Source: Mycolicibacterium grossiae (GTDB taxonomy: Bacteria > Actinomycetota > Actinomycetes > Mycobacteriales > Mycobacteriaceae). From it: a stretch of 64,000 nt of DNA. The stretch lies in the NCBI RefSeq assembly GCF_008329645.1, contig NZ_CP043474.1, positions 4,092,001 to 4,156,000 of the forward strand, written 5' to 3'. Position numbers and translations under genes: made by a program. Within the stretch, counting starts at the first letter, position 1, and every line of letters begins with the position of its first letter. The notes beneath the pieces are model-generated. The model saw only the letters and a list, made by a program, of their open reading frames with translations. It searched no databases and had not been told where the DNA came from. This document shows positions 25,228 through 36,805 of this stretch, piece after piece.

Positions 25228-27600
25228 GTGGCGAAGACAGCCTCGAAGATCGAAGGCAAGACGAAGACCCGCGGCACCGGCCGCCTGAGCACCCGCTTCT
25301 GGAAGATGCTCGGCGCGAGCACCGACAAGAACGCCGCTCAGTCGATGAGCCAGGTGACGGCGTCGGGTGACTACGACGAGAAGGCCAAGGCGCTCGACGA
25401 CGAGCAGCTGCGCAAGGCCGCGACGCTGCTGGAACTCGGCGACCTGGCCGAGTCGTCGGACATCCCGCAGTTCCTGGCGATCGCGCGGGAGGCGTCCGAG
25501 CGCGCGACGGGCCTGCGGCCGTTCGACGTGCAGCTGCTCGGGGCGCTGCGCATGCTCGCCGGCGACGTCGTCGAGATGGCCACCGGCGAGGGCAAGACGC
25601 TCGCCGGCGCGATCGCCGCCGCCGGGTACGCGCTCGCCGGCCGCAGCGTGCACGTCATCTCGGTCAACGACTACCTCGCCCGCCGCGACGCCGAGTGGAT
25701 GGGGCCGCTGCTGGAGGCGATGGGCCTGACGGTCGGCTGGATCACCGCCGAATCGACCCCCGAGGAGCGGCGCACCGCCTACGCGTGCGACGTGACCTAC
25801 GCGTCGGTCAACGAGATCGGCTTCGACGTGCTGCGCGACCAGCTCGTCACCGACGTCGCCGACCTGGTCTCGCCGCAGCCCGACGTCGCGCTGATCGACG
25901 AGGCCGACTCGGTCCTCGTCGACGAGGCGCTGGTGCCGCTGGTGCTGGCCGGCACCACGCACCGCGAGACGCCGCGGCTGGAGATCATCCGCCTGGTCGG
26001 CGAACTCGTCGGCCGCAGCGATGCCGGGTCCTACTACGACACCGACGCCGACCGCCGCAACGTGCACCTCACCGACGAGGGCGCCCGCGCGCTGGAGAAG
26101 GCCCTCGGCGGCATCGACCTGTACTCCGAGGAGCACGTCAGCACGACGCTCACCGAGATCAACGTGGCGCTGCACGCCCACGTGCTGCTGCAGCGCGACG
26201 TGCACTACATCGTGCGCGACGACCGGGTGCAGCTGATCAACGCGTCCCGCGGCCGCATCGCGACGCTGCAGCGCTGGCCCGACGGCCTGCAGGCCGCCGT
26301 CGAGGCCAAGGAGGGCATCGAGACCACCGAGACCGGCGAGGTGCTCGACACCATCACCGTGCAGGCGCTGATCAACCGCTACCCCCGGGTGTGCGGCATG
26401 ACCGGCACCGCGCTGGCGGCGGGCGAGCAGCTGCGCCAGTTCTACAAGCTGGGCGTCTCGCCGATCCCGCCGAACACGCCCAACGTGCGCGAGGACGGCG
26501 ACGACCGGGTGTACATCACCGCGGCCGCGCGCAACGCTGCCGTGCTCGAGCACATCGCCGCCGTGCACGAGACCCGTCAGCCCATCCTCGTCGGCACCCG
26601 CGACGTCGCCGAATCCGAGGAACTGCACGAGCGCCTGGTGAAGGCCGGCATTCCGGCGGTGGTGCTCAACGCCAAGAACGACGCCGAGGAGGCCGCCGTG
26701 ATCGCCGAGGCCGGCAGGCTCGGCGCGGTCACCGTGTCCACCCAGATGGCCGGTCGCGGCACCGACATCCGCCTCGGCGGCTCCGACGTGAAGGAGCACT
26801 CCGCAGAGAAGGATCAGGTGGCGGCACTGGGCGGGCTGCACGTCATCGGCACCGGCCGGCACCACACCGAGCGCCTGGACAACCAGCTGCGCGGCCGCGC
26901 GGGCCGTCAGGGCGACCCTGGTTCGTCGGTGTTCTTCGCCAGTTGGGAGGACGACGTCGTCGTCGCCAACCTCGAGCCGCAGAAGCTGCCGACGCAGACC
27001 GACGAGGACGGGCGCATCGTGCACGAGAAGGCCGCCCAGCTGCTCGGCCACGCGCAGCGCGTCGCCGAGGGCAAGCTGCTCGACGTGCACGCCCTGACGT
27101 GGCGGTACAACCAGCTCGTCGCCCAGCAGCGCGCCATCCTCTCCGACCGCCGGGAGACCCTGCTGCGCACCGACACCGCGCGCACCGAACTCGCCGAGCG
27201 CTCCCCGGAGCGCTACGCCGAGCTGGTCGAGGCGGTCGGCGAGGAGCGGCTCGAGACGATCTGCCGGCAGATCATGCTGTACCACCTGGACCGCGGCTGG
27301 GCCGACCACCAGGCCTACCTGTCCGACATCCGGGAGAGCATCCACCTGCGGGCGCTCGGCAGGCAGAATCCGCTCGACGAGTTCCACCGGATGGCCGTCG
27401 ACGCGTTCGCCTCGCTGGCCGCCGACGCGATCGAGGCGGCCCAGCAGACCTTCGAGACCGCGAACGTGCTCGACGACGAGCCGGGCCTGGACCTGTCGAA
27501 GCTGGCGCGGCCCACGTCGACGTGGACGTACATGGTGCACGACAACCCGCTGTCGGACGACTCGATGTCCGCGCTCAGCCTGCCGGGAGTGTTCCGCTAG
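25228..27600 (+). CDS. secA2: Accessory Sec translocase ATPase SecA2, 790 aa
   Basis: The ATPase that drives export of a subset of proteins (including some without classical signals) in mycobacteria. Walker A lies at 118-125 (ATGEGKTL, K123), [15 protein letters not shown] is the Walker B/DEAD element, and [10 protein letters not shown] plus [32 protein letters not shown] form the second nucleotide-binding domain. It lacks the C-terminal linker and zinc domain of SecA1, and the helical wing is reduced, as known for SecA2 of mycobacteria. The GTG start at 25228 gives a length near the recalled 787-808 of relatives. pgsA2 follows 9 nt downstream. Confidence 0.96.
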   Translation: MAKTASKIEGKTKTRGTGRLSTRFWKMLGASTDKNAAQSMSQVTASGDYDEKAKALDDEQLRKAATLLELGDLAESSDIPQFLAIAREASERATGLRPFDVQLLGALRMLAGDVVEMATGEGKTLAGAIAAAGYALAGRSVHVISVNDYLARRDAEWMGPLLEAMGLTVGWITAESTPEERRTAYACDVTYASVNEIGFDVLRDQLVTDVADLVSPQPDVALIDEADSVLVDEALVPLVLAGTTHRETPRLEIIRLVGELVGRSDAGSYYDTDADRRNVHLTDEGARALEKALGGIDLYSEEHVSTTLTEINVALHAHVLLQRDVHYIVRDDRVQLINASRGRIATLQRWPDGLQAAVEAKEGIETTETGEVLDTITVQALINRYPRVCGMTGTALAAGEQLRQFYKLGVSPIPPNTPNVREDGDDRVYITAAARNAAVLEHIAAVHETRQPILVGTRDVAESEELHERLVKAGIPAVVLNAKNDAEEAAVIAEAGRLGAVTVSTQMAGRGTDIRLGGSDVKEHSAEKDQVAALGGLHVIGTGRHHTERLDNQLRGRAGRQGDPGSSVFFASWEDDVVVANLEPQKLPTQTDEDGRIVHEKAAQLLGHAQRVAEGKLLDVHALTWRYNQLVAQQRAILSDRRETLLRTDTARTELAERSPERYAELVEAVGEERLETICRQIMLYHLDRGWADHQAYLSDIRESIHLRALGRQNPLDEFHRMAVDAFASLAADAIEAAQQTFETANVLDDEPGLDLSKLARPTSTWTYMVHDNPLSDDSMSALSLPGVFR

Positions 27601-27609
27601 GTTTGGCGC

Positions 27610-28242
27610 ATGGCAGCGCCGGAGGGCAGCGGAGCGCACACCGATCGCAGCGACCGGGTGCTCACCATCCCCAACGTGCTGAGCGTGCTGCGGCTGGTGC
27701 TGGTGCCGGTCTTCCTCTACCTGCTGCTGGTGGCGCACGCCTACGGGCCCGCGGTGGCGGTGCTGATGTTCAGCGGCGCCTCGGACTGGGCCGACGGCAA
27801 GATCGCGCGGCTGGTGCCCAACCAGTCCTCGCGACTCGGGGCGCTCCTCGACCCGGCGGTCGACCGGATCTACATGCTCGCCGTGCCGCTGTCGTTCGCG
27901 GCGGCCCACCTGGTCCCGTGGTGGCTGGTGGGCGTGCTCATCGGACGCGACGCCGTCCTCGCCGCCACCCTGCCGCTGCTGCGCAGCCGCGGTCTGGCCG
28001 CACTGCCGGTGACCTACCTCGGCAAGGCCGCCACGTTCGCGCTGATGTCGGGCTTCCCGCTGGTCCTTCTCGGCCAGTGGGACGCGCTGTGGAGCCGCGT
28101 CGTCCTGGCCTGCGGCTGGGGCTTCGTCATCTGGGGTGTCGCGCTGTACCTGTGGTCGGGCGTGCTGTACCTGCTGCAGGTCGGCATTGTGGCGCGCGTG
28201 CTGCCGCGCGCGGGGGCCGCGGCGGTCCGGGACGCCGGCTAG
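27610..28242 (+). CDS. pgsA2: CDP-alcohol phosphatidyltransferase PgsA2 (cardiolipin-synthase type), 210 aa
   Basis: An integral membrane enzyme with the CDP-alcohol phosphotransferase signature D(x2)DG(x2)AR(x8)G(x3)D(x3)D, visible as SDWADGKIARL...GALLDPAVDR (~residues 57-85). About six hydrophobic helices follow. It transfers a phosphatidyl group from CDP-diacylglycerol to an alcohol. The H37Rv counterpart Rv1822 is annotated pgsA2 and has been suggested to make cardiolipin. It lies in the secA2-Rv1825 cluster and its stop touches the next gene's start. Confidence 0.9.
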   Translation: MAAPEGSGAHTDRSDRVLTIPNVLSVLRLVLVPVFLYLLLVAHAYGPAVAVLMFSGASDWADGKIARLVPNQSSRLGALLDPAVDRIYMLAVPLSFAAAHLVPWWLVGVLIGRDAVLAATLPLLRSRGLAALPVTYLGKAATFALMSGFPLVLLGQWDALWSRVVLACGWGFVIWGVALYLWSGVLYLLQVGIVARVLPRAGAAAVRDAG

Positions 28243-29145
28243 GTGCCGGGCCACGACCGCCAGCTCGGGGGATACAGCCCCGAGGCGGGCCGCAACGCGC
28301 ACGAGGCCGACGCCCCGACGCTCATCCCGGTGCCGTCGCTGCTGCGGTCGCTGCTGTCCGAGCACCTCGATCCCGGCTACGCCGCCGCCACCGAGCGCCG
28401 GGCGCGCCGTGGCCGGCGGCGTTCCGACTGGGCGTGGCAGCTGGCCGGGGGCCTGGTGGTGGCGGCCGTGCTGGCGACCGCGGTCGCGCAGGCCCGTTCC
28501 GTCGCGCCGGCCACCCGCGAGACGCAGCACGTGCTGGCCGACGGCGTGCGCTCCGCGGAGTCCGCGACGACGTCGCTGGCGGGCCGCCGCGACGCGCTGG
28601 CCGCCGAGGTGGAGGGGGAGCGCCGCAGCCGGCTCGCCGGCGACGAGCAGGGCCGCATCCTGCTCGGCCAGCTCGACGACGACGAGTTCGCGGCGGCCGA
28701 GACGCCGGTGCACGGCCCGGGCCTCACCGTCACCGCCACCGAGCCCGGGCCGGCGCGCGACCTGTCCGACGTCTCGAAGCAGCGCGTCGCCGGCAGCCGG
28801 CAGGTGGTGCTCGACCGCGACCTGCAGCTGGTGGTCAACGGGCTGTGGGCGGGCGGCGCCGAGGCGATCGCGGTCGGCGGCGTGCGCATTGGGCCGAACG
28901 TGACCATCCGGCAGGCCGGCGGGGGCATCCTGGTCGACAATCAACCGATCGGCAGCCCGTACGTCGTGACCGCCATCGGCCCGCCGCATGCCATGCAGGA
29001 CGTGTTCGACCGCAGCCCGGGGCTGCAGCGGCTACGGCTGCTCGAGGCGTCCTACGGGGTGGGGGTCAACGTCAGCACGAGTGACGACCTGTCCGTCGGC
29101 GCGGGGTCGGTGCGCGACCTCGCCTTCGCCCGGCCGCTGGGTTAG
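28243..29145 (+). CDS. DUF881 membrane protein (Rv1823 homologue), 300 aa
   Basis: A cytoplasmic N-terminus (~65 residues) is followed by one transmembrane helix ([21 protein letters not shown]), a helical coiled segment (~90-130, [20 protein letters not shown] and the following basic helix) and a DUF881 domain with [30 protein letters not shown] and [17 protein letters not shown]881 proteins occur in Gram-positive bacteria near cell-envelope genes. The GTG is placed directly after the pgsA2 stop (TAG GTG). It forms a cluster with the next two genes; role unknown. Confidence 0.86.
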   Translation: MPGHDRQLGGYSPEAGRNAHEADAPTLIPVPSLLRSLLSEHLDPGYAAATERRARRGRRRSDWAWQLAGGLVVAAVLATAVAQARSVAPATRETQHVLADGVRSAESATTSLAGRRDALAAEVEGERRSRLAGDEQGRILLGQLDDDEFAAAETPVHGPGLTVTATEPGPARDLSDVSKQRVAGSRQVVLDRDLQLVVNGLWAGGAEAIAVGGVRIGPNVTIRQAGGGILVDNQPIGSPYVVTAIGPPHAMQDVFDRSPGLQRLRLLEASYGVGVNVSTSDDLSVGAGSVRDLAFARPLG

Positions 29146-29165
29146 CAGCAGGAGGAATCGAGCAG

Positions 29166-29183
29166 ATGAACGGACCCACGTGA
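29166..29183 (+). other. Five-codon leader mini-ORF (MNGPT) coupled to sbp
   Basis: AGGAGG at 29150-29155 is 10 nt before an ATG at 29166. The reading frame encodes M-N-G-P-T and stops at TGA 29181-29183, which overlaps the sbp GTG start by 4 nt (GTGA). The strongest ribosome site in the gap therefore serves this mini-ORF, not the gene itself. Translation is inferred only. Confidence 0.4.
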
Positions 29184-29512
29184 TCGGCATCGCGGCCCTG
29201 GTGGTGGGCATCGTCCTGGGGCTGGTGTTCCACCCGGACGTGCCCGAGGCCATCCAGCCGTACCTGCCGATCGCCGTCGTGGCGGCGCTGGACGCGGTGT
29301 TCGGCGGGCTGCGGGCCTACCTGGAGCGGATCTTCGACTCCAAGGTGTTCGTCGTCTCGTTCGTGTTCAACGTGCTCGTCGCGGCGATCATCGTCTACGT
29401 CGGCGACCAGCTCGGCGTCGGCACCCAGCTGTCCACGGCCATCATCGTCGTGCTCGGCATCCGCATCTTCGGCAACGCCGCCGCCCTGCGGCGCCGGCTG
29501 TTCGGGGCCTGA
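29180..29512 (+). CDS. sbp: Small basic membrane protein (sbp/DUF1290; Rv1824 homologue), 110 aa
   Basis: Three or four hydrophobic helices: IGIAALVVGIVLGLVFHPDVP, YLPIAVVAALDAVFGGLRA, VFVVSFVFNVLVAAIIVYVG and STAIIVVLGIRIFGNAAALRRRL. This is the DUF1290 'small basic protein' found next to divisome and DUF881 genes in Gram-positive bacteria. The GTG at 29180 overlaps the TGA of a five-codon mini-ORF (ATG at 29166), which itself has a strong AGGAGG at 29150-29155; the GTG lacks its own site. It is flanked by two DUF881 genes with a 3-nt gap to the next. Confidence 0.86.
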   Translation: MIGIAALVVGIVLGLVFHPDVPEAIQPYLPIAVVAALDAVFGGLRAYLERIFDSKVFVVSFVFNVLVAAIIVYVGDQLGVGTQLSTAIIVVLGIRIFGNAAALRRRLFGA

Positions 29513-29515
29513 CCC

Positions 29516-30343
29516 GTGAGCGACGCCGAGCGCCACCCCGCGCACGAACAGCCGGAGCACCACGGCAGGCACGAGCTGCCCGACGACGCGACCGCGGCCC
29601 CCATCGGCGGGCTGCAGCCCGCCGGGCTGGCCGGCGTGGTGCGCCGCGGCCGCTCGCAGGTGCTGTTCGGCGGGCTGGCCATCCTGCTGTGCCTGGTGCT
29701 GGGGATCGCGATCGCCACCCAGGTGCGCCAGACCGAGTCCGGCGACGCGCTGGAGACCGCCCGCCCGGCCGATCTGCTGGTGCTGCTCGATTCGCTGCAG
29801 CAGCGGGAGGCCGCGCTCAACACCGAGGTGGCCGATCTGCAGCGCACGCTGGCCGCCCTGCAGGCCTCCGGCAGCGACGACGCGGCCGCGATCGAGAACG
29901 CCCGCGCGCGGCTGGCCGCGCTGTCGATCCTCATCGGCACCGTCGCCGCGACCGGTCCGGGGGTGACGCTGACCATCGGCGACACGGCGCCGGGCGTGGC
30001 GCCGGAGACCATGCTCGACGTCGTCAACGAACTGCGCGCGGCGGGCGCGGAGGCCATGGAGATCCGGTCGGCCGGCGGCGCCGCGATACGGGTGGGCGTC
30101 GACACCTGGGTGGTGGGTCCGCCCGGTGCGCTGGTCGTCGACGGCACCACGGTCAATCCGCCGTATACCGTTGTCGCCATTGGCGATCCGGCCACGCTGG
30201 CGGCGGCGATGAACATCCCGGGTGGGGCGATGGACAGCGTCGAGCGGGTCGGCGGCACAATGTCGGTGCAGCAGGCGGAGACGGTCGAGGTGACCGCCTT
30301 GCGGCAACCGAAACCCCGCCAATACGCTCAGCCGGTCAAGTGA
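29516..30343 (+). CDS. DUF881 membrane protein (Rv1825 homologue), 275 aa
   Basis: The N-terminal ~45 residues are polar and His/Pro-rich, then one membrane helix (VLFGGLAILLCLVLGIAIATQ). An extended coiled coil follows (~80-140, LQQREAALNTEVADLQRTLAALQASG), and a DUF881 domain (GPGVTLTIGDT, LRAAGAEAMEIRSAGGAAIRV, NPPYTVVAIGDPATLAAAM). The layout resembles Rv1823 and places the coiled coil and C-terminal domain outside the cell. The GTG start is 3 nt after the sbp stop. The three genes pgsA2-sbp-Rv1825 make an operon with secA2 upstream. Confidence 0.86.
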   Translation: MSDAERHPAHEQPEHHGRHELPDDATAAPIGGLQPAGLAGVVRRGRSQVLFGGLAILLCLVLGIAIATQVRQTESGDALETARPADLLVLLDSLQQREAALNTEVADLQRTLAALQASGSDDAAAIENARARLAALSILIGTVAATGPGVTLTIGDTAPGVAPETMLDVVNELRAAGAEAMEIRSAGGAAIRVGVDTWVVGPPGALVVDGTTVNPPYTVVAIGDPATLAAAMNIPGGAMDSVERVGGTMSVQQAETVEVTALRQPKPRQYAQPVK

Positions 30344-30377
30344 CCGCGACAGCCCGACCACTTCCACTAGGAGCGCC

Positions 30378-30773
30378 GTGAGCGAGATCCCGTCCGACCT
30401 GTCCTTCACCCCCGACCACGAGTGGGTCCGGGTCACGGGTGACGACACCGTGCGGGTCGGCATCACCGACTACGCGCAGTCCGCGCTCGGTGACGTCGTG
30501 TTCGTCGACCTGCCCGCGGTGGGCGACGAGGTCACCGCGGGCGGTGAGTTCGGCAACGTCGAGTCCACCAAGTCGCAGTCCGAGCTGTACGCGCCGATCA
30601 CCGCGAAAGTCGTTGCCGTCAACGAGGAATTGACCGAAGCGCCCGAGCAGGTCAACGCCGACCCGTACGGCGCGGGCTGGCTGATCGACCTGCAGGTCAC
30701 CGGCGGCGGTCTCGAGGAGGCCCTGTCGGCACTGCTCGACGCCGACGGGTACCGTGCCACTCTCGACGAATGA
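30378..30773 (+). CDS. gcvH: Glycine cleavage system H protein, 131 aa
   Basis: The lipoyl carrier of the glycine cleavage complex shuttles the aminomethyl group from GcvP to GcvT. The lipoylated lysine is in GNVESTKSQSELYAP (about residue 64-66 region), and the FTPDHEWV start and VNADPYGAGWLI are also diagnostic. Full length. AGGAG precedes the GTG start at 30378. It is the counterpart of Rv1826. GcvP lies ~3 kb downstream, with garA and the regulator genes between. Confidence 0.96.
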   Translation: MSEIPSDLSFTPDHEWVRVTGDDTVRVGITDYAQSALGDVVFVDLPAVGDEVTAGGEFGNVESTKSQSELYAPITAKVVAVNEELTEAPEQVNADPYGAGWLIDLQVTGGGLEEALSALLDADGYRATLDE

Positions 30774-30899
30774 TTTTTCCGGCGGTGGTGGACCCACCGG
30801 CACACACCGCGCGGTACGGTCGAGGAGATCGCCGCAGGGCCGTGCGCAGCGCCGGACGGTCAGCCAGACATCGCCACAGCAGCCAGTGAGGAGCAGCGG

Positions 30900-31388
30900 G
30901 TGACGGATAACGACACCACATCGGGAGCCGACTCGTCGGAGGAGGTGACGGTCGAGACCACCTCGGTCTTCCGCGCCGACTTCCTCAACGAGCTGGACGC
31001 CCCGGCCGCCTCGGGAACCGATGGTTCGGTCTCCGGCGTCGAGGGGCTACCCACCGGTTCGGCGTTGCTCGTCGTCAAGCGCGGCCCCAATGCGGGCTCG
31101 CGGTTCCTGCTCGACCAGGCCACCACGTCGGCCGGTCGGCACCCCGACAGCGACATCTTCCTCGACGACGTCACCGTCAGCCGCCGGCACGCCGAGTTCC
31201 GGTTGGAGAGCGGCGAGTTCCAGGTCGTCGACGTCGGCAGCCTCAACGGCACCTACGTCAACCGCGAGCCGGTGGACTCGGCCGTGCTGGCCAACGGCGA
31301 CGAAGTGCAGATCGGCAAGTTCCGGTTGGTGTTCCTGACCGGCCCGAAGAACGACCCGGACTCGGCCAACGGCACCACGGCCGGCTAA
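30900..31388 (+). CDS. garA: FHA-domain metabolic regulator GarA (162 aa)
   Basis: This phospho-dependent switch inhibits 2-oxoglutarate dehydrogenase and glutamate dehydrogenase and activates glutamate synthase in mycobacteria. The N-terminal ETTS motif (E19-T20-T21-S22) is the PknG/PknB phosphorylation site. The FHA domain has [22 protein letters not shown] with the phosphothreonine-binding R and S/H, then NGTYVN. The GTG at 30900 follows GAGGAGC. It is followed by a MerR-type gene with a TAATG overlap. The gap of 126 nt from gcvH may hold its promoter. Confidence 0.96.
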   Translation: MTDNDTTSGADSSEEVTVETTSVFRADFLNELDAPAASGTDGSVSGVEGLPTGSALLVVKRGPNAGSRFLLDQATTSAGRHPDSDIFLDDVTVSRRHAEFRLESGEFQVVDVGSLNGTYVNREPVDSAVLANGDEVQIGKFRLVFLTGPKNDPDSANGTTAG

Positions 31389-32122
31389 TGACCGCCCCCG
31401 ACGGCCACGCGCTCGCCGGGATGTCGATCGGGGCGGTCCTCGACCTGCTGCGACCCGACTTCCCGGACGTGACGATCTCCAAGATCCGCTTCTTGGAGGC
31501 CGAGGGGCTCGTCACGCCGGAACGGACGCGCGCGGGCTACCGGCGGTTCACCGCCTACGACTGCGCGCGGCTGCGGTTCGTGCTGACCGCGCAGCGGGAT
31601 CACTACCTGCCGCTGAAGGTCATCAAGGCCCAACTCGACGCGCATCCCGACGGTGAGTTGCCGTCGATCGGCTCGGCGTACGCCGCGCCGCGGCTCACCA
31701 CGGTGCCCGACGGTGCCGCCGACGCGGTCGCCGACACCGTGGCGCCGACGCCGGTGCGGCTGAGTCGCGAGGACCTGCTGACCCGCTCGGGCATCGACGA
31801 GGCGCTGCTCGCGTCGCTCGTCAAGGCCGGCGTCATCAAGCCGGGCCCCGCGGGCTTCTTCGACGAGTACGCCGTCGTCACCGCGCAGTGCGCCAAGGCC
31901 CTCGGCGAGTACGGCGTGGAGCCGCGTCATCTGCGCGCGTTCCGCTCGGCCGCCGACCGGCAGTCCGACCTCATCGCCCAGATCGCCGGTCCGGTCGAGC
32001 GCGCCCGGCGCGAGGGGGCGCGCGACCGCGCCGACGACCTGGCCCGCGAGGTGGCGGCGCTGGCGATCACGTTGCACACCTCGCTGATCAAATCCGCGGT
32101 GCGCGACGTTCTCGATCGCTGA
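31388..32122 (+). CDS. MerR-family transcriptional regulator (Rv1828 homologue), 244 aa
   Basis: The N-terminal winged helix is MerR-like: [43 protein letters not shown], followed by [14 protein letters not shown]. The C-terminal half is a helical domain ([35 protein letters not shown]) different from classic metal-binding MerR proteins; no conserved cysteine pair is seen. The ATG overlaps the garA stop (TAATG), so both are translated from one message. Counterpart of Rv1828; regulon and ligand are unknown to me. Confidence 0.9.
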   Translation: MTAPDGHALAGMSIGAVLDLLRPDFPDVTISKIRFLEAEGLVTPERTRAGYRRFTAYDCARLRFVLTAQRDHYLPLKVIKAQLDAHPDGELPSIGSAYAAPRLTTVPDGAADAVADTVAPTPVRLSREDLLTRSGIDEALLASLVKAGVIKPGPAGFFDEYAVVTAQCAKALGEYGVEPRHLRAFRSAADRQSDLIAQIAGPVERARREGARDRADDLAREVAALAITLHTSLIKSAVRDVLDR

Positions 32123-32170
32123 GGTCTAGACTCGAAAACGACGATTTTCCACCCGCGGAGGGCAGACTCA

Positions 32171-32668
32171 ATGGGCGAGGTTCGCGTAGTCGGCATTCGC
32201 ATCGAACAGCCGCAGAACCAACCGGTCCTGTTGCTGCGCGAATCGAATGGCGACCGGTATCTACCGATTTGGATCGGGCAGACCGAGGCCACCGCGATCG
32301 CGCTGGAGCAGCAGGGCGTGGAGCCCGCGCGGCCGCTCACCCACGACCTCATCCGCGATCTGATCAACGCCCTCGGCCACTCGCTCAAGGAAGTGCGGAT
32401 CGTCGATCTGCAGGAGGGCACCTTCTACGCCGACCTGGTGTTCGACCGCGACATCACGGTGTCCGCGCGGCCGTCGGACTCGGTGGCCATCGCGCTGCGG
32501 GTCGGGGTGCCCATCTACGTCGAGGAGGCGGTGCTGGCCGAGGCCGGCCTGCTGATCCCCGACGAGGGCGACGAGGAGAGCAGCACCGGCGCCGTCCGCG
32601 AGGACGAGGTGGAGAAGTTCAAGGAGTTCCTGGACTCCGTCTCGCCGGACGACTTCAAGGCGACCTGA
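32171..32668 (+). CDS. Bifunctional nuclease (DUF151) family protein (Rv1829 homologue), 165 aa
   Basis: DUF151 fold: MGEVRVVGIRIEQPQNQPVLLLRE, then LPIWIGQTEATAIALEQQGVEPARPLTHDLI and the C-terminal RPSDSVAIALRVGVPIYVEEAVLAEAGL. Plant and bacterial members show nuclease activity on RNA and DNA; the conserved D and E residues here may bind metal. About 30 acidic C-terminal residues (EGDEESSTGAVREDEVEKFKEFL) end the protein. The ATG at 32171 follows GGAGGGC. It sits between two MerR-type genes as in H37Rv. Confidence 0.9.
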   Translation: MGEVRVVGIRIEQPQNQPVLLLRESNGDRYLPIWIGQTEATAIALEQQGVEPARPLTHDLIRDLINALGHSLKEVRIVDLQEGTFYADLVFDRDITVSARPSDSVAIALRVGVPIYVEEAVLAEAGLLIPDEGDEESSTGAVREDEVEKFKEFLDSVSPDDFKAT

Positions 32669-32900
32669 CCGGCCTCCGTGAGCGTTGGTCACGGATGCGT
32701 CTCACTTCGCTGCGGACGTTTCGACACGCGGGGAGAGTTTCGTCTTTCCGGGTGCCGGGCAGCCATACTCGAACCAGACTTCAGCCAGTCACGGAGATGG
32801 CGCGAGAGCGTATGCTCGACACACTCGGGCTCGACGCGAGACGCGCTACGTCAACGGCTACGGCGCACGAAGCGAGTTCGATTCGGCGAGAGGATGTGCA
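32669..32900 (+). promoter_or_regulatory. 232-nt upstream region of the resR homologue
   Basis: No ORF with a convincing ribosome site lies here. Two AT-richer tracts stand out: CCATACTCG near 32762 and CGTATGCTCGAC near 32810, each similar to the mycobacterial SigA -10 element (TANNNT) with a GC-rich spacer upstream. The same gap in M. tuberculosis is known as a hotspot of adaptive mutation in front of Rv1830. No palindrome of note. Confidence 0.35.
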
Positions 32901-33542
32901 GTGGGCGACCGCGGACGCGATGAGGACCGGCACACGTCAGGGCAAGGGCAGTTGGACCTCTCCGACACCGACTCCCGGGTCGGTCCCGCACCGGTCGCCG
33001 AGCCCGTCCAGGGCGGCCTGTTCCCCGACGATTCGGTGCCCGACGAACTCGTCGGCTACCGCGGTCCGAGCGCCTGCCAGATCGCCGGCATCACCTACCG
33101 CCAGCTGGACTACTGGGCGCGCACCTCGCTGGTGGTCCCCTCCATCCGCAGCGCGGCCGGCTCCGGTAGCCAGCGGCTGTACTCCTTCAAGGACATCCTG
33201 GTCCTCAAGATCGTGAAGCGGCTGCTCGACACCGGCATCTCGCTGCACAACATCCGCGTCGCCGTGGACCACCTGCGGCAGCGGGGCGTGCAGGACCTGG
33301 CGAACATCACGCTGTTCTCCGACGGCACCACCGTCTACGAGTGCACGTCGGCCGAGGAGGTCGTCGACCTCCTGCAGGGCGGCCAGGGCGTGTTCGGCAT
33401 CGCCGTCTCCGGCGCGATGCGCGAGCTGACCGGCGCGATCTCCGAGTTCCCCGGCGAACGCGCCGACGGCGGCGAGTCGATCGCGGCCCCGGAGGACGAG
33501 CTGGCCTCCCGTCGCAAGCACCGCGACCGCAAGATCGGATAG
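32901..33542 (+). CDS. resR: MerR-family regulator (Rv1830/ResR homologue), 213 aa
   Basis: A MerR-type winged helix: GYRGPSACQIAGITYRQLDYWARTSLVVPSIRSAAGSGSQRLYSFKDILVLKIVKRLLDTGISLHNIRVAVDHL (residues ~50-125) after an N-terminal acidic tail of ~50 residues. GTG at 32901 with GAGAGGA 5-10 nt upstream. The H37Rv counterpart Rv1830 (ResR/McdR) is linked to control of cell growth and antibiotic tolerance, with frequent mutations in its upstream region. A 232-nt gap precedes it here; the glycine riboswitch and gcvB follow. Confidence 0.9.
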   Translation: MGDRGRDEDRHTSGQGQLDLSDTDSRVGPAPVAEPVQGGLFPDDSVPDELVGYRGPSACQIAGITYRQLDYWARTSLVVPSIRSAAGSGSQRLYSFKDILVLKIVKRLLDTGISLHNIRVAVDHLRQRGVQDLANITLFSDGTTVYECTSAEEVVDLLQGGQGVFGIAVSGAMRELTGAISEFPGERADGGESIAAPEDELASRRKHRDRKIG

Positions 33543-33630
33543 GGCCACAGCAGGTCGGGTCCGGCCGGGTCGGCAGCCGCCGGCGCGAACGGCGGGTGAC
33601 CGGCGGGTAGACTGGCGGCGCATCGATTCC

Positions 33631-33838
33631 CCGCGCGGGAGAGTTCCGCCGCTGCCAGCGGCGGACGCCGAAGGAGCAACACCTCTCCGTCAACCTCTCA
33701 GGCCCAAGGACCGCGCGGGCCACGGTGCCTCTGGAAAGCGGTGCGTCGACGCACCCGCCCATGGGGAAAGGCGCGCGGGGCGACCCGGGCCGCCGAATCT
33801 CTCAGGCGCCCGGTCACGGGTGGACGACAGAGGGGGAG
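33631..33838 (+). ncRNA. Tandem glycine riboswitch upstream of gcvB
   Basis: Two glycine aptamers in series. Aptamer 1 spans ~33631-33719 and shows GGGAGAG, then GCCGAAGGAGCAA, then ACCTCTCAGGCCCAAGGACC. Aptamer 2 spans ~33728-33838 and shows CTCTGGAAAG, GGGGAAAGG, then CGCCGAATCTCTCAGGCGC and the closing GACGACAGAGGGG. These are the hallmarks of the gcvT element. It lies 43-250 nt before the gcvB start, so it is placed in the 5' leader and would raise GcvP expression when glycine is abundant. The gap 33543-33880 otherwise holds no gene. Confidence 0.93.
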
Positions 33839-33880
33839 GACCGCGAGCGGTTCCACCAGCCCTGTCGAAATGAGGCCCAC

Positions 33881-36751
<2,871 letters not shown>

Positions 36752-36773
36752 TTCGGCTCGCCTGATGTTGCTG

Positions 36774-36802
36774 CGCCGCCGCGCCGGACCGGCGCGGCGG
36801 CG
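36774..36802. terminator. Convergent hairpin terminator between gcvB and the Rv1836c homologue
   Basis: Perfect inverted repeat: left arm CGCCGCCGCGCCGG (36774-36787), A, right arm CCGGCGCGGCGGCG (36789-36802). It starts 22 nt after the gcvB stop and ends 3 nt from the Rv1836c-homologue stop, so it can serve both strands. No T-tract, as usual for mycobacterial hairpins. Confidence 0.75.
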
Positions 36803-36805
36803 GGA

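Noticed and set aside
25090-28989. Very long open frame on the minus strand opposite secA2-pgsA2 (about 1300 codons)
   Set aside because: Its codons mirror the third-position GC of the real genes; the translation is low-complexity His/Arg/Val/Gly with no domain. The opposite strand has SecA2 and PgsA2 with all motifs.
32134-32149. GAAAA...TTTTC inverted repeat before the DUF151 gene
   Set aside because: Five-base arms with a six-base loop are too weak for a terminator or a known operator.
33725-33880. N-terminal extension of gcvB through the riboswitch
   Set aside because: The frame is open by chance in GC-rich RNA structure; the conserved GcvP start begins right after GTG 33881.
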